Positions 35,336 through 44,671 of a stretch of DNA of 64,000 bases are shown piece by piece. Numbering within the stretch: position 1 is the first letter of the stretch; each line of letters starts with the position of its first letter. Made by a program: the position numbers and the translations under genes. Source of the stretch: Terriglobus albidus (GTDB lineage: Bacteria; Acidobacteriota; Terriglobia; Terriglobales; Acidobacteriaceae); assembly GCF_025685425.1 (NCBI RefSeq), contig NZ_JAGTAS010000058.1:806001-870000 (forward strand), written 5' to 3'. Below the pieces are notes generated by a model that searched no databases, had not been told where the DNA came from, and saw only the letters and a list, made by a program, of their open reading frames with translations.

Positions 35336-36397
35336 GTCGATAGAAATCTTACGCAGCAGCTTGAAGTCCGAGAGCATCTTTCCCGTACCCAGAACCACGG
35401 ACGCCAGCGGGTCGTCAGCGATCGAGACCGGCAGCCCCGTTTCTTCGCGAATCCGCTTGTCCAGGTTCTTGATCAATGCTCCACCACCGGTCAGCACGAT
35501 ACCGCGGTCGCTGATGTCGGCAGACAGCTCCGGGGGAGTACGTTCGAGCGCTACGCGGATAGCGTTCATGATCGTGGCGATCGACTCGCCCAGCGCTTCG
35601 CGAATCTCCGAATCGTCGATCGAAATGGTCTTCGGAACGCCTTCGATCAGGTTGCGGCCCTTAATCTCCATGGTCAGCGGCTTGTCCAGTGGATATGCCG
35701 AGCCGATCTCCATCTTGATCTGCTCCGCGGTGCGCTCTCCGATCAGGAGGTTGTACTTGCGCTTGAGGTAGTTCATCACCGACTCGTCCATCTGGTTGCC
35801 GGCCATGCGGACTGAGCGCGAGTAGACGATACCGGCCAGTGAGATCACGGCGATATCCGTAGTTCCGCCGCCAATATCCACAACCATGTTGCCGCCGGGC
35901 TCCGTAATCGGCAGACCCGCACCGATCGCAGCCACCATCGCCTGCTCGACCAGATAGACCTCACTCGCCTTGGCGCGGTAGGCGGAGTCCTCAACTGCCC
36001 GCTTTTCCACCTGCGTGATCTCAGAAGGCACACCGATGATGATGCGCGGATGCACCATGCGCTTGCGGTTATGCGCCTTCTGGATGAAGTAGTTCAGCAT
36101 CTTCTCCGTCACCTTGAAGTCGGCGATCACACCGTCTTTCATCGGCTTGATGGCAACAATGTTGCCCGGAGTCCGGCCAAGCATCTCCTTGGCCTCTTTT
36201 CCCACAGCCTCGACCTCGCCCGTCGACTTATTGATCGCGACAATGGAGGGCTCATTCACGACGATTCCCTTCCCATGGGCATAGACCAGGGTGTTTGCAG
36301 TGCCCAAATCGATTGCGAGATCGCTGGAAAATAGGCTGAAAAGGGAACGGAGGCTACGCCCCCGCGATGTGCGCTGCTGAAAACCGTTTGACGACAT
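35333..36397 (-). CDS. mreB: cell-shape actin MreB
   Basis: MreB polymerises under the membrane and positions the elongation machinery. The 354 residues contain all actin-fold motifs: phosphate-1 loop IDLGTANTLVYA (about 29-40), GGNMVVDIGGGTTDIAVISL (phosphate-2, about 168-187), and ADISDRGIVLTGGGALIKN (adenosine motif). A 20-residue N-terminal extension rich in Ser, Arg and Gln precedes the core, and may help membrane binding. The TAG stop lies within the duplication of element copy D; the C-terminal KISID is the same with or without the element. Confidence 0.96.
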   Translation of the reverse strand: MSSNGFQQRTSRGRSLRSLFSLFSSDLAIDLGTANTLVYAHGKGIVVNEPSIVAINKSTGEVEAVGKEAKEMLGRTPGNIVAIKPMKDGVIADFKVTEKMLNYFIQKAHNRKRMVHPRIIIGVPSEITQVEKRAVEDSAYRAKASEVYLVEQAMVAAIGAGLPITEPGGNMVVDIGGGTTDIAVISLAGIVYSRSVRMAGNQMDESVMNYLKRKYNLLIGERTAEQIKMEIGSAYPLDKPLTMEIKGRNLIEGVPKTISIDDSEIREALGESIATIMNAIRVALERTPPELSADISDRGIVLTGGGALIKNLDKRIREETGLPVSIADDPLASVVLGTGKMLSDFKLLRKISID

Positions 36398-36611
36398 TTT
36401 GAAGCTGAAGTCCTGATCCGTAGATTAGTTCCATTGTAAGACCACAAAATCAGCTTTGGGTCTGAGGAACACAAGAAAACCGCAGCCGCTCGAACGTATC
36501 TGCACCATACCGGGAACAAGCTTAGGAAAGCACAACTACTGCCAACGTGTGATCAAAAGCGGCGCGGCATAGCCCGGTTGATATCCTTAATCGGAAAGTG
36601 AGTTGTACACC

Positions 36612-37727
36612 ATGATTATTGGCGTCCCCAAAGAAGTGAAGGACCACGAAACGCGCGTCGGTATTACCCCAGCCGGCGTACGAGCCCTCACCGAAGCCGG
36701 CCACAAAGTGCTGGTGGAACACAACGCCGGAGAGCTCTCTGCCTTTCCCGACGACGATTACCAGAATGCCGGGGCCGAGATCGTTGGCTCCGCCTATGAC
36801 ACCTGGAGACTCGCCGACATGGTCGTCAAGGTGAAAGAACCCGTCGAAAAGGAGTACGGCCACTTCCGCGAAGGCCTGACGCTGTTCACGTATCTGCATC
36901 TGGCTCCTCTTAAGGACCTTACCCAGAAACTGCTGGACAAGCAGGTCACCGGCATCGCCTACGAGACCGTACGCGACCGCTTCAATACCCTTCCGCTCCT
37001 CACCCCCATGTCTGAGGTCGCTGGACGCCTCTCCGTTCAGGTCGGCGCCGAGTACCTGACCAAAGCGCATGGCGGCCGCGGCCTTCTGCTGGGCGGTGTT
37101 CCGGGCGTTCCTCCGGCGAACGTTGCCATCATCGGCGGCGGCATCGTCGGCACCAACGCCGCCAAGATCGCCGTCGGCATGGGAGCCAAAGTCACCATTC
37201 TGGATCTTTCGTTGCAGCGCCTGCGCGAGCTGGACGACATCTTCGGCGGCCGCGTGGCCACTGTCGCCTCCAATAGCTACAACATCGCCCGTGCCGCCGC
37301 AGAGGCCGATCTACTGGTCGGCGGAGTGCTCATCCCGGGCGCAGCCGCTCCCAAGCTGGTCACCAAAGAGATGGTCGCCACCATGAAGAAGGGTGCGGTC
37401 ATCGTCGATGTAGCCATCGATCAGGGCGGATGCATCGAGACGGCGCACCCGACCACGCACTCAGACCCCTCCTACGAAGTCAACGGCGTGGTGCACTACT
37501 GCGTAACCAACATGCCGGCCGCCGTTCCCAATACCAGTACGCTGGCTCTGACCAACGCGACCTTCCCATACGTCATGCGTCTGGCGCAGCACGGCGCCGA
37601 GGCAGCCATCCGCCAGGACAAGGGCATCGCTGAGGGTGTCAACACCTACCGGGGACACTGCACCTATGGCGCGGTCGCAAAGGACCAGAGCCGCGAGTAC
37701 ACCCCCATCTCGTCACTGATTCAGTAG
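36612..37727 (+). CDS. ald: alanine dehydrogenase
   Basis: The enzyme interconverts L-alanine and pyruvate/ammonium with NAD. ATG at 36612 ([16 protein letters not shown]) gives 371 residues, the usual length. The catalytic Lys lies in [11 protein letters not shown] (about 75) and His in FTYLHLA (about 96). The nucleotide fold has [19 protein letters not shown] (about 174-192). The C-terminal [15 protein letters not shown] block is standard. It is divergent from mreB, with a terminator at 37738. Confidence 0.94.
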   Translation: MIIGVPKEVKDHETRVGITPAGVRALTEAGHKVLVEHNAGELSAFPDDDYQNAGAEIVGSAYDTWRLADMVVKVKEPVEKEYGHFREGLTLFTYLHLAPLKDLTQKLLDKQVTGIAYETVRDRFNTLPLLTPMSEVAGRLSVQVGAEYLTKAHGGRGLLLGGVPGVPPANVAIIGGGIVGTNAAKIAVGMGAKVTILDLSLQRLRELDDIFGGRVATVASNSYNIARAAAEADLLVGGVLIPGAAAPKLVTKEMVATMKKGAVIVDVAIDQGGCIETAHPTTHSDPSYEVNGVVHYCVTNMPAAVPNTSTLALTNATFPYVMRLAQHGAEAAIRQDKGIAEGVNTYRGHCTYGAVAKDQSREYTPISSLIQ

Positions 37728-37737
37728 CCTAAGAAGG

Positions 37738-37772
37738 ACGGCGCCGCATGCTTTTGCCTGCGGCGCCGTTCT
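37738..37772 (+). terminator. intrinsic terminator after ald
   Basis: An 11-bp stem (ACGGCGCCGCA / TGCGGCGCCGT) with a 10-nt loop, then TCTGCTTTG. Confidence 0.75.
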
Positions 37773-38016
37773 GCTTTGTCTGCCTCTGGCTTCCTCTGAG
37801 GTGCGTTCATGCAACCGGTAAGCCATTCATTTAAAAGACATCTCTACATGCCATAATCTCTCCACCAAGGAACAGAGCCGTTGCCTCATTCTTTCGCTGA
37901 AGGCGAAAGAAGGGATCCTCGCGAACTCGTTCGCTGAGATTTTGCATGGGGTATCGCGGTTCGCGCGACCGCTTTTGCCTTGCTTAGGCCGTTCCATCCA
38001 TTGCTCTCAGGACGCC

Positions 38017-41000
38017 CTACCGCCGGATTCGCACAGCAAACTGCGCAACTCTAGGATCGGTCGTCGTGCTGGTAATGCTTCCGAATGCCGACGATCCAAA
38101 CGAGCCATTCGGCTGCGAGAACGCCGGGGTATTCGTTACGTTGAACAACTCCGCCCGGAACTCGACATCCGTTCGCTCTCCGACGACGGTATGCTTCACC
38201 AAAGCCAGATCAGCATCGCGATACGCCGGGCCGCGTACAGGGTTACGCGAAGCGTTCCCGAAGGTAAACTGCGGCGCCGTCTGGAATGCCGCGGTATTGA
38301 AGAAACGCTGCGGAGTCCGCTGCTCGGCAGGCAGCGAAGGCGACGCCACCATATTGGGCCGCTGCAGCACAATACCAGCAAAAGAGTTGTTATTCGTCGC
38401 CTGCGTGACCGTGACCGGCATGCCGCTCTGCATCGTGCCGATAAGATTCACCGTCCATCCACCCAATAGAGCTGTGGCTGCGCCATGGCCGCGGAACTTC
38501 GGCAGGTCATAGACCACGCTGGCTGTCAGCACATTCGGCATATCGCCGCTTGATGAATCGCGCTCCAGGTAAGGACGGAAGGTATCCGCCGCAATCAGCG
38601 ACGAGCTGTTCGGTGAAGAAAGCACCGTGGAGGAAAACACCGACGAGGCATCGTCGATCAGCTTGGAGTGCGCATAGCTCACCAGCAGATACAAGCCACT
38701 GGAGAGTCGCTGCTCCAGTCGAGCCTGCAACGCGTTGTAGTTGCTGGTGCCGGAGTTGTTGCGATACGTCGCCACGTTCTGGAAGCGGGGATAGGGCTTC
38801 AGCAACTGTGCCGCGGCGATGGTGGGTGTGTTAAGCGTTGAGCCCGTGGGCAACTGTCCGTAATAGGGATTGGTCACACGGGCAGTCAGCGCCGTACCCT
38901 GCGCCAGCTGAGCAGCTGTAAGCTGATTCAGGTTCGAGTCCGGAATGCCGACGTGCACAATGTGGGATCCGACGTAGGCCAGCTCCAGCGACATGTTTTT
39001 GGTAATAGCGCGCTGCACGGCCAGGTTCCACTGCTCCGCGTATCCCGATCCCGCCTTGCGATTCGCCGTGTAAACGCTCTGTCCCAGACCAGCATCCGGA
39101 GTCAGCGGAATCGACGACACCGTCGGGCCGCTGCTCAGCTTGAATGGAGACACATAGCCGTCCTGCGTGCGCTGCTGCACATTCTGGATGAAGGGATACT
39201 GCGGTGTTGTAAACGGCGTCGTGATGCCGCTCTGGTCAATAAAGACGATCCCAAAACCGCTGCGCAGCACGGTCTTCCCATCGACCGCGTAGGCCAGACC
39301 GACACGCGGTGCGACATTGGCCCAGTGCAACTGACGCGCGGTGCGAGAGTAGCCATTCACGCCCAGATAGTCGAGTTGTTGCGTCGCCAGGTTGAAGACA
39401 GCTCCCTGGTTGTGCGTCTCCGTCGATGGCATGTGCAGCGCCCAACGCGTTCCCAGGTTCAGCGTCAGACGAGGCGTAATCCGCCAGTCATCCTGCAGGA
39501 AGAACTCATGGATGTAATCGCGCGGGCGAATCGTCTTCGTCTGCAGATCGATGGCGAAGGTATCTACCTGCCCCAGCAGAAAGCTGGCAAAGGCATTGCC
39601 TCCGCTGGCGCCGCCGGTCCCGGTGGTATTCGTACCAGTCGTTGTGAAGGCGAACGAGCCCGTCGGGTTCGGCGGCGAGATAGCGTTCAGCTCATACCGG
39701 CGCAGATCGCCACCGGCTTTGAGAGTATGGCCGCTGTGTGTCCACACCACCATGTCGACCAGCTCGCCAATGGAGGTCTGATATCGCGCTGAAGTGCTGG
39801 CATTGGCGCCAAGCTGCTGCAGGCCGGTAAAGGTGAAGAGCGGCAGCGTGTTATTGAAGGCCGCATTGACCGGAATGCCGGGAATCCCCAAACCGGCCGA
39901 TGGGGAATTGGCGAGCGAGACACCGATCTGCGAGTTGCCACGGCGCGTGTATCCCAGCCGGAAGTTATTCAACACACGAGGCGAGAAGACGTGCGTCTCA
40001 TTCAACACTACCTGCTGGCCTAGAACATCCGTCAGACCGGAGACATTGCCGGTCCCAAGCACTGAGCCTGAGATGGAACCCGATCCATCGGCAAACGGCG
40101 TCACCGGCCGCTCGACCTCATGGTAGTAGGTGTAACGCGCAAAACCGCTATCCTTCACGCCGAAAGCTCCATCCAGGCGAACGTCGAACTGGTTCTGATG
40201 ATCATCATCCGGAGCCGTGCGGGTGTAATTGTTCGCCGAGCCACTGCTGGTCGGTGTTGGAATACGGCCGAGCAGCCGCTGCGCAACCGGATCGAAAGCC
40301 GATGTGATGACATCGTTCGTAAACTCCCTGCGCTGCACCTGCCCGTTCACAACCGTCGTCGACGAGGGATCGTAAATCTTCGCCACACCGGTAAAGATGC
40401 CCTGCCGCATCGCCGCCGTGGGTACGGTGGAGATGCGGGTGACACCGATGCGCTGTTTGATCCCCTGGTAGTCCGTAAAAAAGAAGAGATGATCACGCTT
40501 GATGGGTCCGCTCAGGGTCGCACCGAAGAGGTTGCGGCGATATTGTGGTTTGCGGGCCGTGGAAGAGGCAAAGTAGTTGCGCCCATTCAATGCCTCATGA
40601 CGGAAGAACTCGAAGACGCTTCCGTGAAAAGCATTCGCGCCGCTGCGTGTGGCAACGTTCACGACACCACCGTTGAAGCGGCCAAACTCCGCGGGAACGT
40701 TGTTGGCCGCAACCGTGAACTCGGCGATGCTGTCGAGGATCGGAAAGAAGGCGACCTGTCCAGGCTCCGGCTGCAATGCAGAGATGCCGTCGTACAGATA
40801 CTCATTCGTACGCGGCCGGCCGCCGTTGATGCGCGGCAGCACCGTGCCCGGCGGCAGCTCCACACCGGGAGCCATCTGGGTCAGCTGAATAAAGTTTCGC
40901 GAGTTCAGAGGAAACGCCACGATGGCATGGCTGGGGATCGTAGTCGCGATATCACTGGTCGATGCCTGCAGTAGCGGAGCATCCTCATTCACCGTGACCG

Positions 41001-41352
41001 AGTCTCCTGCTCCACCCGCCTTCAATTGCAGCTCCAGCGTGACTGTCTGTCCGGTGGTAACCGTCAGGCCGCTACGTTCCAGACGAGCGAATCCCGCCTG
41101 CGCCACAGCAAGGCTGTAGCTTCCTGAGGTGAGTTGCGTAAAGGAGAACCCACCCGATGATCCCGCGACTGTCTCTCGTGCAATTGCAGTTGCGGTTTGT
41201 GTGAGCGTGACCTTTGCCCCCGCCACTGCGGCCCCGCTCGCATCCACGACACGTCCTTTCAGCTCGCCGAGTACCTGTCCATCGGCATGGCCGAGAAAGG
41301 CAAGAAAGCAAACGAAGGCGATCAGAAGAGACCTGCGCGGAAATCTGAACAT
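38017..41352 (-). CDS. TonB-dependent receptor with carboxypeptidase-regulatory-like domain
   Basis: This 1111-residue outer-membrane protein is of the Oar-like type common in Acidobacteria. It has a signal peptide (1-25), a CarboxypepD_reg domain (about 28-110; GELKGRVVDASGAAVAGAKV), a plug region (about 120-240; FPLNSRNFIQLTQMAPGV and NGGRPRTNEYLYDG), and a long barrel to the C-terminus (FAVRIRR). Such receptors import large or scarce substrates, often glycans, with TonB energy. The cargo is not evident. The promoter region carries a near-perfect 18-bp inverted repeat between the -35 and -10, and the transcript may be nearly leaderless. Confidence 0.9.
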   Translation of the reverse strand: MFRFPRRSLLIAFVCFLAFLGHADGQVLGELKGRVVDASGAAVAGAKVTLTQTATAIARETVAGSSGGFSFTQLTSGSYSLAVAQAGFARLERSGLTVTTGQTVTLELQLKAGGAGDSVTVNEDAPLLQASTSDIATTIPSHAIVAFPLNSRNFIQLTQMAPGVELPPGTVLPRINGGRPRTNEYLYDGISALQPEPGQVAFFPILDSIAEFTVAANNVPAEFGRFNGGVVNVATRSGANAFHGSVFEFFRHEALNGRNYFASSTARKPQYRRNLFGATLSGPIKRDHLFFFTDYQGIKQRIGVTRISTVPTAAMRQGIFTGVAKIYDPSSTTVVNGQVQRREFTNDVITSAFDPVAQRLLGRIPTPTSSGSANNYTRTAPDDDHQNQFDVRLDGAFGVKDSGFARYTYYHEVERPVTPFADGSGSISGSVLGTGNVSGLTDVLGQQVVLNETHVFSPRVLNNFRLGYTRRGNSQIGVSLANSPSAGLGIPGIPVNAAFNNTLPLFTFTGLQQLGANASTSARYQTSIGELVDMVVWTHSGHTLKAGGDLRRYELNAISPPNPTGSFAFTTTGTNTTGTGGASGGNAFASFLLGQVDTFAIDLQTKTIRPRDYIHEFFLQDDWRITPRLTLNLGTRWALHMPSTETHNQGAVFNLATQQLDYLGVNGYSRTARQLHWANVAPRVGLAYAVDGKTVLRSGFGIVFIDQSGITTPFTTPQYPFIQNVQQRTQDGYVSPFKLSSGPTVSSIPLTPDAGLGQSVYTANRKAGSGYAEQWNLAVQRAITKNMSLELAYVGSHIVHVGIPDSNLNQLTAAQLAQGTALTARVTNPYYGQLPTGSTLNTPTIAAAQLLKPYPRFQNVATYRNNSGTSNYNALQARLEQRLSSGLYLLVSYAHSKLIDDASSVFSSTVLSSPNSSSLIAADTFRPYLERDSSSGDMPNVLTASVVYDLPKFRGHGAATALLGGWTVNLIGTMQSGMPVTVTQATNNNSFAGIVLQRPNMVASPSLPAEQRTPQRFFNTAAFQTAPQFTFGNASRNPVRGPAYRDADLALVKHTVVGERTDVEFRAELFNVTNTPAFSQPNGSFGSSAFGSITSTTTDPRVAQFAVRIRR

Positions 41353-41360
41353 ATGACGAA

Positions 41361-41390
41361 TTTATACGATTTGAATCGTATTAACCAAAC
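41361..41390 (-). promoter_or_regulatory. promoter with embedded operator ahead of the TonB-dependent receptor gene
   Basis: On the minus strand TTGGTT, a 16-bp spacer and TATAAA (forward 41361-41366) end about 9 bp before the ATG. The repeat ATACGATT-N2-AATCGTAT (41364-41381) fills the spacer and overlaps the -10, the classical place for a repressor. Expected transcription starts only 2-3 nt before ATG. Confidence 0.5.
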
Positions 41391-41530
41391 GGACGCGCAG
41401 ATTGGCGCGGATTGCATGGGGTGGGAAACAGGCTGGCTTTAGAAACTGCGGAAAGTCGATTTTCAAAAAGCGCAAAACGATCGCAATCAGAATGCATATA
41501 AGCGATCCTTGGATATTGGTACGGAGAATC

Positions 41531-41935
41531 AAGCGCTGAAGGCGCGCTCTATATCAGCCTAGGGCAACGCCCCAGGTTTTGGCGCCCACAAGACGTCAAA
41601 GGGCTGAAGGCCCGCCCTATAATAAGAGCCTTCAATCCGACCGTATCGTTTCGATAGGCATACAACGATTCACGAACCGTTTCGTTTCTGACGATTGGGG
41701 ATTATGGAGCGGGCCTTCAGCCCTCTTACCGTTTTCCTATCTCCGTACCTGGGGCGTTGCCCCAGGGTGGTATAGGTCGCGCCTTCAGCGCTCAGCACAT
41801 CTTTCTGGCTCAACAAAGAATAGCCTTTAGCCCTGGGCCTTCTCTGAATGCCAAAGAAAAAGTCCAAGGCTAGCGCCCATTTCTTTTCGAGCTGATTGAC
41901 GGAGGCTGAAGCCCGCGGCTCCCGCCCAAAAACTA
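41531..41935. repeat. inverted pair of GGGCAACGCCCC-type repeats in a 590-bp gene-free region
   Basis: The left unit (41531-41622) has GCGCTGAAGGCGCGCTCTAT, TAGGGCAACGCCCCAGG and AAAGGGCTGAAGGCCCGCCC. The right unit (41701-41794) has the same modules in reverse order and strand. About 78 bp separate them. Further decayed units (TTTAGCCCTGGGCC, GGCTGAAGCCCGCGG) follow to 41935. No gene is seen between 41353 and 41943. Confidence 0.7.
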
Positions 41936-41943
41936 CAAACGCC

Positions 41944-42357
41944 CTACTCCAACCGCTCAATCATCACGTCGGTCGACTTCACCAGGGCTGCAGCCGTCTG
42001 TCCCTTTTTCAGGCCGAGCTCGCGTGCTGCCTCCGCCGTAATAATGCTGTTGATCCGCTGCTCGCCGACCGACAGAACCACCTGCGCCAGCAGGCCTTCA
42101 ATCCGGACGCTGACAATCTTCCCGACAATCTGGTTCCGGCCGGAGACCCGGCGGTACCGCTCGCGCGACTCCTCCTGAGGCCGTTTCCGGTCCTCAGCAA
42201 GGTATGGCTTCAGCGCCGGCTCCGGAATACGATGATGCCCTCCCGGGGTCGTCACCGTCTTCAACTTGCCGCTCAGGATCCACTGTTTGATGGTCGGATA
42301 ACTGATGCCGAGCATCCGAGCCGCTTCCCGCGCACTGAACATTGCCACCGTCGCCAT
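41944..42357 (-). CDS. HTH and Mop (TOBE) domain regulator, candidate molybdate sensor
   Basis: The 137-residue protein joins a MerR/excisionase-type helix-turn-helix (about 5-55; FSAREAARMLGISYPTIKQW then PGGHHRI) to a molybdenum-pterin binding-like Mop/TOBE domain (about 68-137; GRNQIVGKIVSVRIEG, VVLSVGEQRINSIIT and LGLKKGQTAAALVKSTDVMI). Mop domains bind molybdate or tungstate oxyanions. The obvious reading is a small metal-responsive DNA-binding protein. It is divergent from an NtrY-like kinase with 33 bp between starts. No molybdate transport gene is in the window. Confidence 0.8.
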   Translation of the reverse strand: MATVAMFSAREAARMLGISYPTIKQWILSGKLKTVTTPGGHHRIPEPALKPYLAEDRKRPQEESRERYRRVSGRNQIVGKIVSVRIEGLLAQVVLSVGEQRINSIITAEAARELGLKKGQTAAALVKSTDVMIERLE

Positions 42358-42390
42358 ACAGCATTCTGTACCATAATCTTCACGGACCGC

Positions 42391-44661
42391 ATGAGCCCCG
42401 CCACGCCAACGCGCAAGGCCCTTACCATCGTGCTCGGTGTGTGTCTGCTGGTCCTGTTCCTCACCCTGGCTGCCCTGAACGCCTTCAAGCTCGACTTCCT
42501 GGACCCCTCCTCCACGCCGCAGATCTTTCTCTTTACGGCTCTGTCGACCATCGCCTTTCTGCTTTTCGTGGTGGTCTTAATCCTGCTGACGCGCAACCTG
42601 CTGAAGCTCTATGCGGAGCATCGCTCGCGCCTTCTCGGTTCCCGGCTTCGGGCGCGCATGGTCTGGGGCGCCGTCATCCTGTCACTGCTGCCCATCGCCT
42701 TCATGTTCGCCTTCAGCTATCTGTTGATGAATCGCGCCGTCGAGCGCTGGTTCTCACAGCCGGTGACGCAGCTCCGCGACGATTCCAACTCGCTCGCGGT
42801 GGAGCTCTCCCGCTACGCTGCTGCCAACGCACGCGCCGAGGCGCAGGCCATCGCCACCTCTCTCCCCGGCAACAACAAAGATCTGCTCAGAAAACTGCAG
42901 GAACACGAGATCACCTTGCAGGGCGGCTTTGTCGCCATTTACCGCAACAATACTCTGGTCGCGGCCATCCATCTGCCACAGGAGCAGAATGGCCATGTTG
43001 TCATCAAACAGCTTCTTCCGGAGGGAAGCGCTGCGGCCGCGGCGGCCGCATCGGTCTCGGAGCTACTCCAAACGGCGCTCCGCTCCGACGACCCCCTTTA
43101 TTCCGTAGGCAACCAGGACTTCGCTCTGGGTACAGCATGGGTCAAACCCAATGGAGACATCGTTGTCGTCGGCCTTCCGCTGCCGCCAGGTATGTCCGAC
43201 ACCGTTAGCCGCATCCGCACCGCTGCCGATACCTACTGGACCCTCTTCCGCACGCGCCGCTCCATCCGCAACCAGTACATGCTGCTGCTGCTCATGATCA
43301 CCGGCCTGGCGCTCTTCGCCTCGGTCTGGCTGGGCCTTCACCTTTCCCGGCAGGTCACCCGGCCCGTAGAGACATTGGCTGACGCAATGGAAGATATTGC
43401 CGCCGGTAACTACGCCCGCCGCGTCGAAGCCAGCGCCACGGAGGAACTGGGTGAGCTGGTGCGGTCGTTCAATCACATGGCGACCGACCTGCAGAGCTCC
43501 CGCGCGCAGATCACCGAATCGACCCAGCAGCTCTCTCTTGCCAATGCCGCCCTGGAGGCCCGCCGTAAAGAACTGGAGACAATGCTTGAGACCATTCCCA
43601 ACGGCGTGGTCATGCTGGATATCCACCAGCGGGCCGTCCTGGCGAACCGCGCCTTCAGCGAGATGCTTGATCCTGGCGGCCAGCGTGCCTTCACCGGTGT
43701 AGCCCTCTCCTCCGTCATCCCCGCTGAACACATGCCGGAGTTTGAGCGGCTCTTCCGGCGATCGCATCGTATGGGTTCGGCATCGACTGAGATCGAGATG
43801 ATGGGCCTGAACCTCTCCGTTACGGTCGCTCTGCTGGAGTCCGCCGAGCGAAACCATCGCGGCTATGTCCTTGTTCTGGAGAATGCAACGGAACTGCTGC
43901 GCGCCCAGCGCCAGTCTGCGTGGAAAGAAGTTGCCCGCCGCGTCGCCCACGAGATCAAAAATCCGCTTACGCCCATCTCGCTTTCGGCAGAGCAGATCCA
44001 GCGCCACGCCGGCCGCATTGAAACCCAGCTCCAGGAGGCGCAGCTCGAGTCGCCCTCGCCGCAGGTGATTCGACGCAGCTCCGAAACCATTCTCTCCGCC
44101 GTCGAGAGCCTGCGTACACTTGTCGATCAGTTCTCGTCGCTCGCCGAGTTCCCCATGGCGCGTCCCCGCCCCGCGGACCTGAACACCATCGTCGAAAACT
44201 CGCTGGCTCTCTTCGCCGGACGCACCCAGAACGTGCGCATCCGTCAAAACCTCTCGCCGTCCCTGCCTCTCGTCCTGGCTGATCCCGAAGCGTTGAAGCG
44301 TGCTCTCTCCAATCTGATCGATAACGCTCTTGAGGCCATGCAGAGCCAGCTTCTGCGCGAGCTGCGTATCTGCACCTCACTTCTGCCCTCGGGCATGGTG
44401 GAGCTGATAGTGGAAGATACCGGTACCGGCGTCACCGACGAGATGCGGGAACGTCTCTTCCTTCCCTACTTCTCCACCAAACAGCGTGGAACGGGACTCG
44501 GTCTCGCCATCGCCGCTAAGATCATACAAGAGCACCACGGCACTATCCGCGCTGAGAACGCCACACCAGTCGGCGCACGTTTCATTATCGAGCTGCCCTC
44601 GGCATCGGAATCAGACAACCAGGCCACACAACCTAACCAGCAACTCACAGCCAGCAACTGA
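42391..44661 (+). CDS. NtrY-like sensor histidine kinase
   Basis: ATG at 42391 (MSPATPTRKALTIVLGV) is the first start outside the divergent regulator gene and gives 756 residues. Three helices lie in the first about 125 residues. A periplasmic region of about 170 residues and another helix (about 293-320) follow. HAMP (LSRQVTRPVETLADAMEDIAAGNYARRV), a PAS domain (about 395-500), the phospho-acceptor H box VAHEIKNPLTPISLSAEQ (about 517-534), and the ATPase (GTGLGLAIAAKII) complete it. This is the NtrY layout. Its partner is the NtrX-like gene 10 bp downstream. The signal is not evident. Confidence 0.9.
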   Translation: MSPATPTRKALTIVLGVCLLVLFLTLAALNAFKLDFLDPSSTPQIFLFTALSTIAFLLFVVVLILLTRNLLKLYAEHRSRLLGSRLRARMVWGAVILSLLPIAFMFAFSYLLMNRAVERWFSQPVTQLRDDSNSLAVELSRYAAANARAEAQAIATSLPGNNKDLLRKLQEHEITLQGGFVAIYRNNTLVAAIHLPQEQNGHVVIKQLLPEGSAAAAAAASVSELLQTALRSDDPLYSVGNQDFALGTAWVKPNGDIVVVGLPLPPGMSDTVSRIRTAADTYWTLFRTRRSIRNQYMLLLLMITGLALFASVWLGLHLSRQVTRPVETLADAMEDIAAGNYARRVEASATEELGELVRSFNHMATDLQSSRAQITESTQQLSLANAALEARRKELETMLETIPNGVVMLDIHQRAVLANRAFSEMLDPGGQRAFTGVALSSVIPAEHMPEFERLFRRSHRMGSASTEIEMMGLNLSVTVALLESAERNHRGYVLVLENATELLRAQRQSAWKEVARRVAHEIKNPLTPISLSAEQIQRHAGRIETQLQEAQLESPSPQVIRRSSETILSAVESLRTLVDQFSSLAEFPMARPRPADLNTIVENSLALFAGRTQNVRIRQNLSPSLPLVLADPEALKRALSNLIDNALEAMQSQLLRELRICTSLLPSGMVELIVEDTGTGVTDEMRERLFLPYFSTKQRGTGLGLAIAAKIIQEHHGTIRAENATPVGARFIIELPSASESDNQATQPNQQLTASN

Positions 44662-44671
44662 GTCCTCCCCC

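Noticed and set aside
37773-38016. Hairpins that could be a tRNA or small RNA
   Set aside because: Stems such as TTCTTTCGC/GCGAAAGAA are simple hairpins; no T-loop, anticodon arm or acceptor stem pattern was found.
41896-42390. A longer N-terminus for the NtrY-like kinase
   Set aside because: It would overlap the divergent HTH-Mop gene and adds only Arg/Pro-rich shadow sequence before the clear membrane start at 42391.
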